Source: Cryobacterium arcticum (lineage in GTDB: Bacteria; Actinomycetota; Actinomycetes; Actinomycetales; Microbacteriaceae). Taken from it: DNA of 64,000 bases. The notes under the pieces are model-generated. The model was given only the letters and a program-made list of their open reading frames with translations. It was not told the origin of the DNA and searched no databases. The stretch is from contig NZ_QHLY01000004.1 of assembly GCF_003185895.1 (NCBI RefSeq), positions 81,609-145,608 on the forward strand. The letters are read 5' to 3'. This document shows, piece by piece, positions 8,357 through 17,398 of this stretch. Both the position numbers and the translations under genes were made by a program. The first letter of the stretch is position 1; the number at the start of each line of letters is the position of its first letter.

Positions 8357-9139
8357 ATGACCATCCAGAATCTCGCCGCCATGACCGACCTGGCCGCTCG
8401 CCCCACTCTCGCCGTGGTCGAGGTCACCCGCAGCCGGCCCGACCGGCCCGAGTACCACGCCAAGGTGCAGACCCTCAACGCCACCGTTGTGGATGCCGGC
8501 ACCCGCGGCGGGTGGACCGTCGTGCGCCTGGCCGCCGCCGATCTCGATCCCGCGGCGCTGCTGGACCTCACCGACTCCGCCGACGCTGTCGTGATCGTGG
8601 GCGGCGAAGACATCGACCCCCGCTTCTACGGCGCCCGCGCCGGCTACGAGGGCGAGACCACCCACTTCATCGACGCTGACGAGGGCCAGATCGCCCTCGT
8701 GCAGCGCGCCGCCGACCGCGGCACACCGCTGCTGGGCATCTGCCGCGGCTTGCAGATCATCAACGTCGCCCTCGGCGGCGACCTCGTGCAGCACATCGAC
8801 GACGGCATCCACCGCAACGTCGGCGTGCCGATCGACGAGATCCTCTCCACCCACGACGTGCACCTGCACGCCACCAGCGGCCTCGCCGCCGCCCTCGGTG
8901 ACACCCGCATCTCGGTGCAGAGCGCACACCACCAGAGCGTCGGCCGCCTCGGCGCCGGCCTGGTACCCGTGGCCACGGCGCCCGACGGCCTGGTCGAAGC
9001 CCTCGAACACCGCACCGCGCCGATCACCGGGGTGCAGTGGCACCCCGAAGCACCGGATGCGCCCGCCGCCCAGCTGCCCCTCCTGCTCGCGTCCCTCCAA
9101 GCGTCGCTAGCCACCACCGAGGTCGCCCGCGCCGCCTAG
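8357..9139 (+). CDS. Class-I glutamine amidotransferase-like gamma-glutamyl hydrolase (peptidase C26)
   Basis: 260 residues; ATG 8357 preceded by GGAGGCGAGA. The catalytic nucleophile lies in LLGICRGLQ (Cys near 129), the His/Glu pair in VQWHPEAP, and the substrate-side GGEDIDPRFYG is typical of PuuD-like gamma-glutamyl-GABA hydrolases. The length matches the family. Hydrolyses a gamma-glutamyl amide; whether it belongs to putrescine breakdown cannot be told, because no puu genes are nearby. It converges with a TetR gene across a shared hairpin. Confidence 0.87.
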   Translation: MTIQNLAAMTDLAARPTLAVVEVTRSRPDRPEYHAKVQTLNATVVDAGTRGGWTVVRLAAADLDPAALLDLTDSADAVVIVGGEDIDPRFYGARAGYEGETTHFIDADEGQIALVQRAADRGTPLLGICRGLQIINVALGGDLVQHIDDGIHRNVGVPIDEILSTHDVHLHATSGLAAALGDTRISVQSAHHQSVGRLGAGLVPVATAPDGLVEALEHRTAPITGVQWHPEAPDAPAAQLPLLLASLQASLATTEVARAA

Positions 9140-9141
9140 TT

Positions 9142-9188
9142 CGCGACCTGTGAGCTAAGCCCCGAAAAACCCGAGTTTTGGGTGCTTA
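9142..9188. terminator. Bidirectional terminator cassette, copy 1
   Basis: A hairpin with arms AAGCCCCGAAAAA and GTTTTGGGTGCTT (9157-9187) lies between the converging glutaminase-like and TetR genes. Its right arm includes the TetR stop codon. The block, including the preceding GAGCTAAGC, recurs almost identically at 11381-11427. Confidence 0.7.
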
Positions 9189-9719
9189 GGTCACGGCTCG
9201 CGGGCGCACCCGGGCCAGGAACGCGGGCACGTCCAGCTCGTGCTCGAACGGCTCGGCGACGGTGGTGGCGTCGTAGTACAGGCCGTCGGCCAGCAGCATG
9301 GTGGCCCGGGCCAACTCGGGGTCCTGCAAATCGTCGTTGAGAATCTCGAAGTACCGGCGCCGCATCTCCACCACCACCGCCCGGGCCTGTGGGGTGCGGC
9401 GGGCCAGGGTGCCGCCGGCGAGGGTGGCCCGGTCCAGCGGGCTGTTCACGTACTCGGCCAGGCTCACGTAGTAGGCGGCAGCGCCGCCCGGGGCCTGCCG
9501 CATGCGTTCGTATTCGGCGGCGGCCAGCGTCTCGAGCCGTTCGATCAGCGCGGTCTCCAGCCCGTCCCGGGAGCCGAAGTGGTAGAGCAGGCCGCCCTTG
9601 GTGACGCCGGCGGCTTTCGCGACCGCGTCGAGGGAAGCGCCGGAACCGCTGGTGTCAATGAGCAGTTCCTGGAACGCGGTGAGGATGCTCTCCCGCGCGC
9701 TGTCGCGATGTTGGGCCAT
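9186..9719 (-). CDS. TetR-family transcriptional regulator
   Basis: 177 residues from ATG 9719. The N-terminal helix-turn-helix is clear: SARESILTAFQELLID, then ASLDAVAKAAGVTKGGLLYHF. The C-terminal ligand domain is not assignable. It is divergent from an MFS drug transporter, with two related operator-like sites in the 106 bases between them, the standard arrangement of a local efflux repressor. Confidence 0.88.
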   Translation of the reverse strand: MAQHRDSARESILTAFQELLIDTSGSGASLDAVAKAAGVTKGGLLYHFGSRDGLETALIERLETLAAAEYERMRQAPGGAAAYYVSLAEYVNSPLDRATLAGGTLARRTPQARAVVVEMRRRYFEILNDDLQDPELARATMLLADGLYYDATTVAEPFEHELDVPAFLARVRPRAVT

Positions 9720-9732
9720 GCCCGCCACTTTA

Positions 9733-9779
9733 CTGTACTTGGTGGTATAGTCGATGTCTGCTGTACTGAATGGTGCAGT
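9733..9779. promoter_or_regulatory. Paired TetR operator candidates
   Basis: CTGTACTTGGTGGTATAGT (9733-9751) and CTGTACTGAATGGTGCAGT (9761-9779) match at most positions, start 28 bases apart, and are each imperfect inverted repeats (ACTGTAC/GTATAGT type). They lie between the divergent TetR and MFS start codons. Confidence 0.6.
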
Positions 9780-9825
9780 AAAACTCGCCGTTCCGTTCGG
9801 AACCCCGTTCTTCAGCCAGGTTGAC

Positions 9826-11397
9826 ATGAGCACGACAGACACCATCCGCACCCTTTCCGACAGCACCGCCGCCGCATCGGCCGCACCCCGCGCCGGCCGC
9901 CGGGAATGGTTCGGCCTGGTGCTGCTGATGCTGCCGGTGTTGCTCATCTCGGTGGACAACACCGTGCTGAGTTTCGCCCTGCCGGCGATCAGCCTCGACC
10001 TGCGCCCCAGCAGCACCACGCTGCTCTGGATCGTCGACGTCTACCCGCTGGTGCTCGCCGGCTTGCTGGTGGCCATGGGCACTCTCGGCGACCGGGTTGG
10101 CCGGCGCCGGCTGCTTCTGATCGGTGCCACCGGGTTCGGTGTGGTGTCGGTGCTGGCGGCGTTCGCGCCCACCGCCGAGTTGCTGATCGCGGCCCGCGCG
10201 GTGATGGGCTTCTTCGGCGCCATGATCATGCCGTCCACCCTCTCGTTGCTGCGCAGCCTGTTCCGGGATGCCCGCCAGCGCACCCTGGCGATCGCGGTCT
10301 GGGCCGGTGCCTTCGCGGCCGGGTCGAGCCTCGGCCCGATCGTGGGCGGGGTAGTTCTGCAGCACTTCAACTGGGGTGCCGTGTTTCTCATCGCGGTGCC
10401 GTTCCTGCTGCCCCTCGTGGTGTTCGCACCCTTGCTGGTGCCCGAGTCCAAGGACCCGGCGCCATTGAAGATCGACCTGGCCAGCGTGGCGCTGTCGCTG
10501 CTCACGCTCACCCCGTTGGTGTTCGCCATCAAGACCCTCACCCACGATGGCGCCACGGTGCTCGGCCTCGGCGCGCTGGTGCTGGGCCTGGTCGCCGGCG
10601 CGGTCTTCCTCCGCCGCCAGCTGCGCATCGGCAACCCGCTGCTCGACCTGGCCCTGTTCCGGCATGCGCCGTTCGCCGGGTCGGTGCTGGCGAACTTCCT
10701 CTCGGTCTTCAGCCTGGTCGGGTTCCTGTTCTTCGTATCGCAGCACCTGCAGCTGGTACTCGGCCTCGACCCGCTCGACGCCGGACTGCTCCTGTTGCCC
10801 GGAGCCGTGCTGTCGGTAGCCGCCGGCCTGGGCGCGGCCTACGTGGTGCGCCGGGTGCCGCCGCGTCTGGTGATCGTGGCCGGCATCCTGCTCTCGGCCG
10901 GAGGTTTCGCGCTGATCGTGCTGCTGCGGGAAAACCTGACGGCCGGGGTGGTGGCGCTCGCGTTCGGCATCCTCTCGGTGGGCGTCGGTGCGGCCGAGAC
11001 CATCTCCAACGACACCATCCTGAGCTCGGTGCCGGCCGACAAGGCCGGGGCTGCGGCCGGTGTCTCCGAGACCGCCTATGAGCTCGGTGCCGTGCTCGGC
11101 ACCGCTGTGCTCGGCGCGATCCTCGCGGCCTCCTACCGGGCTGCCGTGGTGCTGCCCGACGGCCTCGGCGCCGGGGCGGCCGGCCAGGCCGGAGAAACCC
11201 TCGGCGGGGCGCTCGGTGTGGCCGGAAGCCTGCCTGCCGGTCAAGCCGAGGCGCTCACCGAGTCGGCTCGGGCAGCGTTCGACAGCGGCGTTGGCGTGAC
11301 CTCGATCATCGCCGTGGCGCTGATGCTGGTGGCCGCGGCCGCCGTGCAACTGAGCATGCGCCCCCGCCGCACCTCCCGCCCGCGACCCGTGAGCTAA
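9826..11397 (+). CDS. MFS efflux transporter, 14-helix DHA2 type
   Basis: 523 residues from ATG 9826; an earlier in-frame ATG at 9754 lies inside the operator region and is less likely. The hydrophobic pattern fits 14 membrane helices. Motif C-like LLISVDNTVLSFALPAIS and motif A-like GTLGDRVGRRRLLLIG identify the QacA/EmrB drug:proton antiporter group. Probably exports a toxic hydrophobic cation or antibiotic, controlled by the divergent TetR. The stop codon lies inside the terminator cassette at 11381-11427. Confidence 0.88.
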   Translation: MSTTDTIRTLSDSTAAASAAPRAGRREWFGLVLLMLPVLLISVDNTVLSFALPAISLDLRPSSTTLLWIVDVYPLVLAGLLVAMGTLGDRVGRRRLLLIGATGFGVVSVLAAFAPTAELLIAARAVMGFFGAMIMPSTLSLLRSLFRDARQRTLAIAVWAGAFAAGSSLGPIVGGVVLQHFNWGAVFLIAVPFLLPLVVFAPLLVPESKDPAPLKIDLASVALSLLTLTPLVFAIKTLTHDGATVLGLGALVLGLVAGAVFLRRQLRIGNPLLDLALFRHAPFAGSVLANFLSVFSLVGFLFFVSQHLQLVLGLDPLDAGLLLLPGAVLSVAAGLGAAYVVRRVPPRLVIVAGILLSAGGFALIVLLRENLTAGVVALAFGILSVGVGAAETISNDTILSSVPADKAGAAAGVSETAYELGAVLGTAVLGAILAASYRAAVVLPDGLGAGAAGQAGETLGGALGVAGSLPAGQAEALTESARAAFDSGVGVTSIIAVALMLVAAAAVQLSMRPRRTSRPRPVS

Positions 11398-11427
11398 GCC
11401 CCGAAAACCTCGAGTTTTGGGTGCTTT
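11381..11427. terminator. Bidirectional terminator cassette, copy 2
   Basis: Nearly the same block as at 9142-9188: arms AAGCCCCGAAAAC and GTTTTGGGTGCTT (11396-11426). The MFS stop codon (TAA in GAGCTAAGC) lies within it, and it separates the MFS gene from the converging copper ATPase gene. Confidence 0.7.
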
Positions 11428-11431
11428 CCTC

Positions 11432-13693
11432 TCAGCTCGCGAAGGGGCGGAAGCCGCGCAGGCGGAGGCTGTTGCTCACCACGAAGACCGAGGAGAGCGC
11501 CATGGCGGCGCCCGCGATCAGCGGGTTGAGCAGGCCGAGGGCGGCCAGCGGGATCGCCGCCACGTTGTAGGCGAACGCCCAGAACAGGTTCGCCTTGATC
11601 GTGGCCAGCGTGCGCCGGGACAACCGGATGGCATCGACCACGGCGAGCAGGTCGGCACGCACCAGAGTGATGTCACTGGCTTCGATGGCCACATCGGTAC
11701 CCGTGCCCATGGCGATGCCGAGGTCGGCGGCGGCCAGCGCCGCGGCGTCGTTCACGCCGTCGCCCACCATCGCCACCACGTGGCCGGCGGCCTGCAGCGC
11801 GCGCACCCTGTCAACCTTCTCGGCCGGCAGCACACCCGCGAAGACCTCGCTGATGCCCACCTGGTCGGCCACAGCGCGGGCGGCGGTGGGGTTGTCGCCG
11901 GTGAGCAGCACCGGAGTGAGCCCGAGCGCCACCAACTGGGCCACGGCCGCAGCGCTGCTGGGCTTGACCTCATCGGCCACGGCCAGGATGCCCCGGGCCG
12001 CGCCATCCCAGGCCACCGCCACGGCGGTCTGCCCGCGCGCCTCGATACCGGCCAGCACCTCGGCCAGATCGGCGGGCAAGATCACCTGCCACTCGTCGGC
12101 CAACCACCGCGGCCGGCCCACCAGCACTAAGTGGCCTTCGACGGTGGCCTGCACGCCGAAGCCCTGCGCCGAGGTGAAGGCCGTGGCTGCAGGCAGGATG
12201 CCCACCTGGTCGGCCGCACCGTTCACGATGGCGATCCCGATCGGATGCTCAGAGCCGGCCTCGGCCGCGCCCGCCAGCCGCAGAAGCTCGGTTTCCGCAG
12301 CAGCACCGGCAGGGGTTCCCGCCAAGCCGCCGTCCGCGGCCACCCCGGCAGCCACATGCACGCCGAGCAACGCCATCCGCCCCGTGGTCACGGTGCCGGT
12401 CTTGTCAAGCACGATGGCGTCCACCTGGCGGGTGGACTCCAGGATCTGTGGTCCGCGAATGAGGATGCCCAACTGAGCGCCGCGCCCGGTGCCCACCAAC
12501 AGGGCGGTGGGAGTGGCCAGACCCAGGGCACACGGGCAGGCGATGATGAGCGTGGCCACCGCGGCGGTGAACGCCTGTTCGGGGCTGGCGCCGACAAGCA
12601 GCCAGACCGCCAGGGTCCCCAGCGCGATCACGAACACGATCGGCACGAAGACCGCGGAGACCCGGTCGGCCAGGCGCTGCACAGGGGCCTTGCCGGACTG
12701 CGCCTGCTCCACCAGCCGGCCGATGCGGGCCAGCTCGGTGTCGGCGCCCACCCGGGTGGCACGCACGGTGAGGCGGCCGCCGGAGTTGACGGTGGCGCCC
12801 ACGACGGTGTCGCCGGGGCCCACCTCCACCGGCACGGTCTCGCCGGTGAGCAGGCTGGTGTCGATGGCCGAGGCGCCATCGACGACCACGCCGTCTGTGG
12901 CCACCTTCTCGCCCGGTCGCACCACGAAGACGTCACCGACCATCAGTTCGCCGATCGGGATGCGCCGTTCGAGCGACCCGCGCAGCACGGCCACGTCTTT
13001 CGCGCCCAGGTTGACCAGCGCCTGCAGGGCCGCGCCGGAGCGGGTCTTGGCCCGCGCCTCGAAGTACCGCCCGGCCAGGATGAAGACCGTGACGGCGGCC
13101 GCGACCTCGAGGTAGATGTCGGTCTGCCCCGACATGCCGAAGCTCAGCTGCATGGTCATGCCGGGCATGCCGGCGTCACCCAGGAACAGGGCGTAGAGCG
13201 ACCAGCCGAACGCGGCCAGCACGCCCACGCTGATCAGGGTGTCCATGCTGGCGGCGCCGTGCCTGGCGTTCAGCCACGCGGCCCGGTGGAACGGCCACGC
13301 GCCCCAGACGGCCACCGGGGCGGCGAGCGTCAGGGCCAACCACTGCCAGTTGGTGAACTGCAGCGCGGGCACCATGGAGAGCAGGGTCACCGGAATCGCC
13401 AGGGCGGTGGAGACCAGCAGCCGCTGACGTAGCGCGAGGGTGTCGGCATCCAGCTCGGCTGTGACCGGCTCGGTGACCACGGGCGCGGGCAGCCGGGCGG
13501 TGTAGCCGGTGGCCACGATGGTGGCGATGGCGTCGTCGACGGTGGTGCCCTCGGGCAGGCGAACGGTGGCCTTGTCGGTGGCGTAGTTGACCGTGGCAAC
13601 CACCCCGGGCAGGCGGTTGAGCTTCTTCTCGATACGGGCGGCGCACGACGCGCAGGTCATGCCGCCGACCAGGAGGTCGACGGGCTCGCTCAC
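11432..13693 (-). CDS. copA: Copper-translocating P1B-type ATPase
   Basis: 753 residues from GTG 13693, overlapping the copZ stop by four bases. An N-terminal heavy-metal domain carries [10 protein letters not shown] (about 12-21). The transmembrane metal site is ACPCALGL. The phosphorylation motif DKTGTVTTG, the nucleotide-domain GSEHPIG and the hinge [10 protein letters not shown] are all intact. The last helices contain FAYNVAAIP and [12 protein letters not shown], the YN and MxxSS residues that specify Cu(I). Exports Cu(I) from the cytoplasm. Likely controlled with copZ by the divergent CsoR. Confidence 0.93.
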   Translation of the reverse strand: MSEPVDLLVGGMTCASCAARIEKKLNRLPGVVATVNYATDKATVRLPEGTTVDDAIATIVATGYTARLPAPVVTEPVTAELDADTLALRQRLLVSTALAIPVTLLSMVPALQFTNWQWLALTLAAPVAVWGAWPFHRAAWLNARHGAASMDTLISVGVLAAFGWSLYALFLGDAGMPGMTMQLSFGMSGQTDIYLEVAAAVTVFILAGRYFEARAKTRSGAALQALVNLGAKDVAVLRGSLERRIPIGELMVGDVFVVRPGEKVATDGVVVDGASAIDTSLLTGETVPVEVGPGDTVVGATVNSGGRLTVRATRVGADTELARIGRLVEQAQSGKAPVQRLADRVSAVFVPIVFVIALGTLAVWLLVGASPEQAFTAAVATLIIACPCALGLATPTALLVGTGRGAQLGILIRGPQILESTRQVDAIVLDKTGTVTTGRMALLGVHVAAGVAADGGLAGTPAGAAAETELLRLAGAAEAGSEHPIGIAIVNGAADQVGILPAATAFTSAQGFGVQATVEGHLVLVGRPRWLADEWQVILPADLAEVLAGIEARGQTAVAVAWDGAARGILAVADEVKPSSAAAVAQLVALGLTPVLLTGDNPTAARAVADQVGISEVFAGVLPAEKVDRVRALQAAGHVVAMVGDGVNDAAALAAADLGIAMGTGTDVAIEASDITLVRADLLAVVDAIRLSRRTLATIKANLFWAFAYNVAAIPLAALGLLNPLIAGAAMALSSVFVVSNSLRLRGFRPFAS

Positions 13694-13935
13694 GCGGCTG
13701 AGCCCTGGTCGGCGCCCTGCAGCTCGTAACCGGCTTCATCGATGGCTGCGCGAATCTCGGCGGCATCCGGGGTCACGGTGCTGGTGACGTGCACGGTGCT
13801 GGCCGCGCCCACGACCAGGTCAACGGTGACGGCGTTGACGCCGGCCACCAGCGAGACCTCCTCGATCACACTGGCGACGCAGTGGCCACAGGTCATGCCG
13901 GTGACGAGGTAATCGGTGTTGAGTGTCTGAGCCAT
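13690..13935 (-). CDS. copZ: Copper chaperone, heavy-metal-associated domain
   Basis: 81 residues, a single HMA domain with GMTCGHC near residues 13-19. It starts at ATG 13935 with an AAGG-type ribosome site and ends in a GTGA overlap with copA, so the two are translationally coupled. It carries Cu(I) in the cytosol to CopA. The promoter faces the CsoR boxes at 13997-14045. Confidence 0.9.
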   Translation of the reverse strand: MAQTLNTDYLVTGMTCGHCVASVIEEVSLVAGVNAVTVDLVVGAASTVHVTSTVTPDAAEIRAAIDEAGYELQGADQGSAA

Positions 13936-13996
13936 GGTGCGGACCTTCTTCGGTGAAACGGATGTCGGTGAAGCGGCTGGCGAGCCGCGGGGTGGA

Positions 13997-14045
13997 TACC
14001 CCCTCCGGGTACTCTAGCGCACATCCGTGATACCGTGAGGGGGTA
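13997..14045. promoter_or_regulatory. Two CsoR-type copper operator boxes
   Basis: TACCCCCTCCGGGTA (13997-14011) and TACCGTGAGGGGGTA (14031-14045) both fit the TACCC-N-GGGTA architecture of CsoR binding sites. They lie in the 139 bases between copZ and csoR starts, allowing repression of both directions until copper binds. Confidence 0.75.
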
Positions 14046-14074
14046 TAGGGTCAGCCGACACTCAGGAGAACATC

Positions 14075-14449
14075 ATGACGACCGTCCCCGCCGCAGCACC
14101 CGAAGATGCAGCACCCGAAGATGCAGCGCCCGAACACGACGCGCACGCCGAGCACACCCACGACGGCCCGCACGGCTACATCTCCAACAAGGACGACTAC
14201 CTCAAGCGCCTGCGCCGCATCGAGGGCCAGGCGCGCGGCCTGCAGGGCATGGTCACCGACGACAAGTACTGCATCGACATCCTCACCCAGGTGTCGGCCA
14301 TGACCAGCGCCCTGCAGTCGGTGGCGCTGGGCCTGCTCAACGACCACCTCAGCCACTGCGTCGTCGACGCCGTCGCCACCGGCGGCGACGAGGCCACGGC
14401 CAAGCTCAAGGAAGCCGGGGACGCGATCGCCCGGCTGGTGCGTTCCTAA
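14075..14449 (+). CDS. csoR: CsoR-type copper-sensing repressor
   Basis: 124 residues. The core DYLKRLRRIEGQARGLQGMV begins near residue 41. Cys66, His91 and Cys95 reproduce the C-x24-H-x3-C copper site of characterised CsoR proteins. The first 35 residues are an extra acidic, His-containing tail; it includes a perfect 15-base tandem duplication (14096-14125) encoding repeated APEDA, so the tail is probably variable. Represses the divergent copZ-copA operon and likely itself through the two adjacent boxes. Confidence 0.92.
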   Translation: MTTVPAAAPEDAAPEDAAPEHDAHAEHTHDGPHGYISNKDDYLKRLRRIEGQARGLQGMVTDDKYCIDILTQVSAMTSALQSVALGLLNDHLSHCVVDAVATGGDEATAKLKEAGDAIARLVRS

Positions 14450-14476
14450 CCGCCAAGATTTCCCTAGGCTGTGCGC

Positions 14477-15679
14477 ATGACGGATGCGGGCAGCTTCAGA
14501 ATCCACCGGCGCATGACCGCGCGCGACACCGGCGAGGCGCACCGGGTGTCCAGCCCGCTCGAGCTCCTGTTCGACCTCACCTTCGTGGTGGCGGTGGCCT
14601 CGCTGGTGGTGCAACTGGCCCATGGCATCGAGGGCGGGCACGGTGCCGACAGGATCGGCCCGTTCCTGATGGTGTTCTTCGCCATCTGGTGGGCCTGGAT
14701 GAACTTCACCTGGTTCGCGTCGTCATACGACACCGACGACGTGCCCTACCGACTGCTGACGATGGTGCAGATGGCCGGCGTGCTGGTGCTCGCCGCCGGG
14801 GTTCCCGCGGCCTTCGACGACGGCAACTTCACCGCGATCACCGTGGGCTATCTGATCATGCGTATTGGCCTGGTCGCGCAGTGGGTGCGGGCCGGTTTCG
14901 AGCATCCGGAGAGCCGGGTGACGGCGTGGCGGTACGCGGCCGGTGTGAGCCTGGTGCAGGTCGGCTGGCTGGCCCGCCTGGCGCTGCCGGAGGAGCTAGG
15001 GGTGTCGTCGTTCGTCGTGCTCGCCCTGCTCGACGTGACGGTGCCGTTCTGGGCGGAGCGCACCGGAACGACCTTCTGGCACCCGCATCACATCGCGGAA
15101 CGGTACGGCCTGTTCACCATCATCGTGCTCGGCGAGAGCGTGCTGGCCGCCACCTACGGTGTGCAGGAGGCGCTCGGCGCGGGCGGCGTGAGCGGTGACC
15201 TGGTGCTCGTCTCGGCCGCGGCGTTGGTGACGCTGTTCGCGATCTGGTGGCTGTATTTTCTCGAACCGGCGGGGGAAGCCCTGTCGGTCAAGCGCGGCCG
15301 GTCGTTCTTCTGGGGCTACGGCCACTACGGCGTCTTCGCCGCCCTGGCCGCGCTCGGCGCGGGGCTCGAAGTGGCGGTAGCCCAGGCCGGCCACCACCTG
15401 GAGGTCTCGCCCGTGGTGCTGGGATACGCCGTCGGCCTGCCCGTGGGTATCTTCCTGCTGCTCTTGTGGGCGGTGCACGCCGTGCTGGAGACCCGCACCC
15501 AGATCCGGCCGGTGGTGATCCTGCCGTCCGCGGCGGCGGTGCTGCTCGTGCCGTTGGCGGCGGGTGCGCTCGGAGTGACGACGGTGGTGGTGCTCATCGC
15601 CACCCTCTGCGTTCTCATCGTGGCGATCACCCTGGCCGGCCAGTTGCGCCGCAGCCGCGCATCCGCGCCGGTCGGTTAG
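14477..15679 (+). CDS. LtrA-family (low temperature requirement A) membrane protein
   Basis: 400 residues from ATG 14477; an in-frame GTG lies two codons upstream at 14471. The segment VSSPLELLFDLTFVVAVASL and the following GPFLMVFFAIWWAWMNFTW are the family signature. About ten to twelve membrane helices are predictable. The later HPHHIAERYGLFTIIVLGESV block is also diagnostic. Function of LtrA proteins remains poorly defined: the first member was needed for growth of Listeria in the cold. It sits 27 bases after csoR in the same direction and may be co-transcribed. Confidence 0.87.
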   Translation: MTDAGSFRIHRRMTARDTGEAHRVSSPLELLFDLTFVVAVASLVVQLAHGIEGGHGADRIGPFLMVFFAIWWAWMNFTWFASSYDTDDVPYRLLTMVQMAGVLVLAAGVPAAFDDGNFTAITVGYLIMRIGLVAQWVRAGFEHPESRVTAWRYAAGVSLVQVGWLARLALPEELGVSSFVVLALLDVTVPFWAERTGTTFWHPHHIAERYGLFTIIVLGESVLAATYGVQEALGAGGVSGDLVLVSAAALVTLFAIWWLYFLEPAGEALSVKRGRSFFWGYGHYGVFAALAALGAGLEVAVAQAGHHLEVSPVVLGYAVGLPVGIFLLLLWAVHAVLETRTQIRPVVILPSAAAVLLVPLAAGALGVTTVVVLIATLCVLIVAITLAGQLRRSRASAPVG

Positions 15680-15689
15680 GCGCCGCTGA

Positions 15690-16277
15690 TCAGGGCTTCG
15701 GAAACCAGTAGCCCACCCGGCAGAGCAACTGGGTCTCGCGGTCCGCGCCGGCGGGCGCCTCGATCTCGGGCGGGAAGACGCCCATCGCGCGAAAACCATC
15801 GACCTGCGGCCCGATCAGCTCCCAGAGGTTCTCCACCAGCGGTGCCGGCAGCGAGTAGTCCCAGCCCAGGGTGCGGGCGATCGACCAGGCCTGGAACGCC
15901 CGGTAGGTGCTGATGTGCTCCAAATACTCCCGGATCGGGTAGTCGCCGTAACTCAGGTGCACCACCTTCTCCGGGTCGAGGTCTTCGTTCACGGCCGCGG
16001 TGGCGGCGTCGTTGAGCCGGTCGTAGGCGGTGATCGGATCGGTGCCGAGCAGGTCGCCGTCGTAGGTGCCGCCGGCATCCTCGATCGTGCGGCCGAGCAG
16101 CACATCCGGCACCCAGGCTTCGTCCCGGGCGTGCGCGGCCACGATGTCGCGGATGGTGGGGTTCGGAGTGAACGACCACTCAGCCGGCGCCGGCAGACCG
16201 AGCTGCTCCGGCTCGATCCGGTCGATCACGGAGCGCAACGCGGCATCCGACTGCAGGAACAGCTCTGTTTGCTTCAT
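15690..16277 (-). CDS. DinB / mycothiol-dependent isomerase-fold protein
   Basis: 195 residues from ATG 16277. The helical sequence MKQTELFLQSDAALRSVIDRIEP, then AEWSFTPNPTIRDIVAAHARDEAWV and YGDYPIREYLEHISTYRAFQAW, fits the four-helix DinB/MDMPI superfamily; the histidines in AAHARDE and LEHIS are candidate metal ligands. Such proteins may act as thiol-dependent S-transferases in actinobacteria; no substrate can be assigned. It converges with the LtrA gene, ten bases separating the stops. Confidence 0.72.
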   Translation of the reverse strand: MKQTELFLQSDAALRSVIDRIEPEQLGLPAPAEWSFTPNPTIRDIVAAHARDEAWVPDVLLGRTIEDAGGTYDGDLLGTDPITAYDRLNDAATAAVNEDLDPEKVVHLSYGDYPIREYLEHISTYRAFQAWSIARTLGWDYSLPAPLVENLWELIGPQVDGFRAMGVFPPEIEAPAGADRETQLLCRVGYWFPKP

Positions 16278-16326
16278 GCGGGCACGCTAGCACCGGCCGC
16301 AGACAGCGGTCCAGTAGTGTCTGCAT

Positions 16327-17295
16327 GTGCCCGTCCCGTTCTTTCCCACCGAAGTCACCGATGTGATCGTGCCGTTCCTTGACCCGGCGGCGCGCAAGAA
16401 TCTCGGCATCGTAGTCGCGCTCGCCGGTACGGTCTTCCTCGCCCTGGGCGCGCAACTGCAGCACCGCGGGGTCGGCAAGGCGGCCCGGATGCGTCCCGGC
16501 GACCAGGAGAAAATGAGCATCGGCCAGCTGGTGGCCCTGCTGCGCCGGCCGTCGTGGTTGCTCGGCACGCTGCTGCTCGGCTGCGCCATCCTGCTGCAGC
16601 TCACCAGTCTCGGCCTGGCCCCGCTGCTCGTGGTGCAACCGCTCGGCGTGGCCGCACTGGTGCTCTCCACCGTGGTGGATTCCCGGATCGCGCATACCCG
16701 GCTGGACGGCACGGTGCTGCGATCGGTGGCACTGTCAGTGGGCGGCATCGTCGTCTTCGTCTCGATCGCCGCCGTCTACGCCACCGACCGGCCCATCCAA
16801 CCGCCGCAGGTCGTGATCATCCTCAGCCTGCTCGCCGGAGTGCTGCTGGTCTTCGGCTCGGTGTTCGTCTTCCTGCGCGCCCGGTTGACCGCCGTGGCGT
16901 ACGTGATCGGCGCCGGGGTGCTCTACGCATTCGTGGCCACGCTGGCCAAACTCACCATCACCCAGCTCGTCGGCGGTGACTACTCTCTGCTCACCCTGCT
17001 CTGTGTGGGCGGGGTGCTCACCGCGGCGATCGTCGGCGGCGTCTTCGTGCAGATCGCCTATTCCACCGGGCCGCCCAACCTGGTGATCGCCGGACTCACC
17101 GTGGTGGATCCGCTCGTGGCCGTCGGCATCGGCATCGTGGTGCTCGGTGAGGCGAGCGAGGCGCCGCTCTACGCGCTGATCGCATTCGTTCTGGCCGGCG
17201 CGGTGGCGGCATTCGGGGTCGTGGGACTGTCCAGGCACCAACCCGCCTCCACCCTCGAAGACGCGCGCGTTCCGGCGCCGCATTCGCCCGAGTGA
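16327..17295 (+). CDS. DMT-superfamily transporter
   Basis: 322 residues from GTG 16327. Nine to ten membrane helices, beginning AARKNLGIVVALAGTVFLAL. The pattern of two homologous halves, with PLLVVQPLGVAALVLSTV in the first and PPNLVIAGLTVVDPLVAVGIG in the second, fits DMT/EamA-like permeases found in actinobacteria. Substrate unknown. Divergent from the DinB-fold gene across 49 bases. The loop of about 15 residues at the C-terminus is not membrane-spanning. Confidence 0.8.
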   Translation: MPVPFFPTEVTDVIVPFLDPAARKNLGIVVALAGTVFLALGAQLQHRGVGKAARMRPGDQEKMSIGQLVALLRRPSWLLGTLLLGCAILLQLTSLGLAPLLVVQPLGVAALVLSTVVDSRIAHTRLDGTVLRSVALSVGGIVVFVSIAAVYATDRPIQPPQVVIILSLLAGVLLVFGSVFVFLRARLTAVAYVIGAGVLYAFVATLAKLTITQLVGGDYSLLTLLCVGGVLTAAIVGGVFVQIAYSTGPPNLVIAGLTVVDPLVAVGIGIVVLGEASEAPLYALIAFVLAGAVAAFGVVGLSRHQPASTLEDARVPAPHSPE

Positions 17296-17398
17296 GCGCC
17301 GCAGCGCTGAGCCGGTCGCTCCCGCACGCTGGCAATAGCCTGCGAAAGCACGCCCGAATCACGGAGGGTGTCCAGCCAACGTCTGTAGCATCGTGCTG

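Noticed and set aside
9730..11349. Minus-strand frame of 539 codons opposite the MFS gene
   Set aside because: Extreme Gln/His/Arg/Gly composition and no domain. The MFS gene on the plus strand is clearly the real one.
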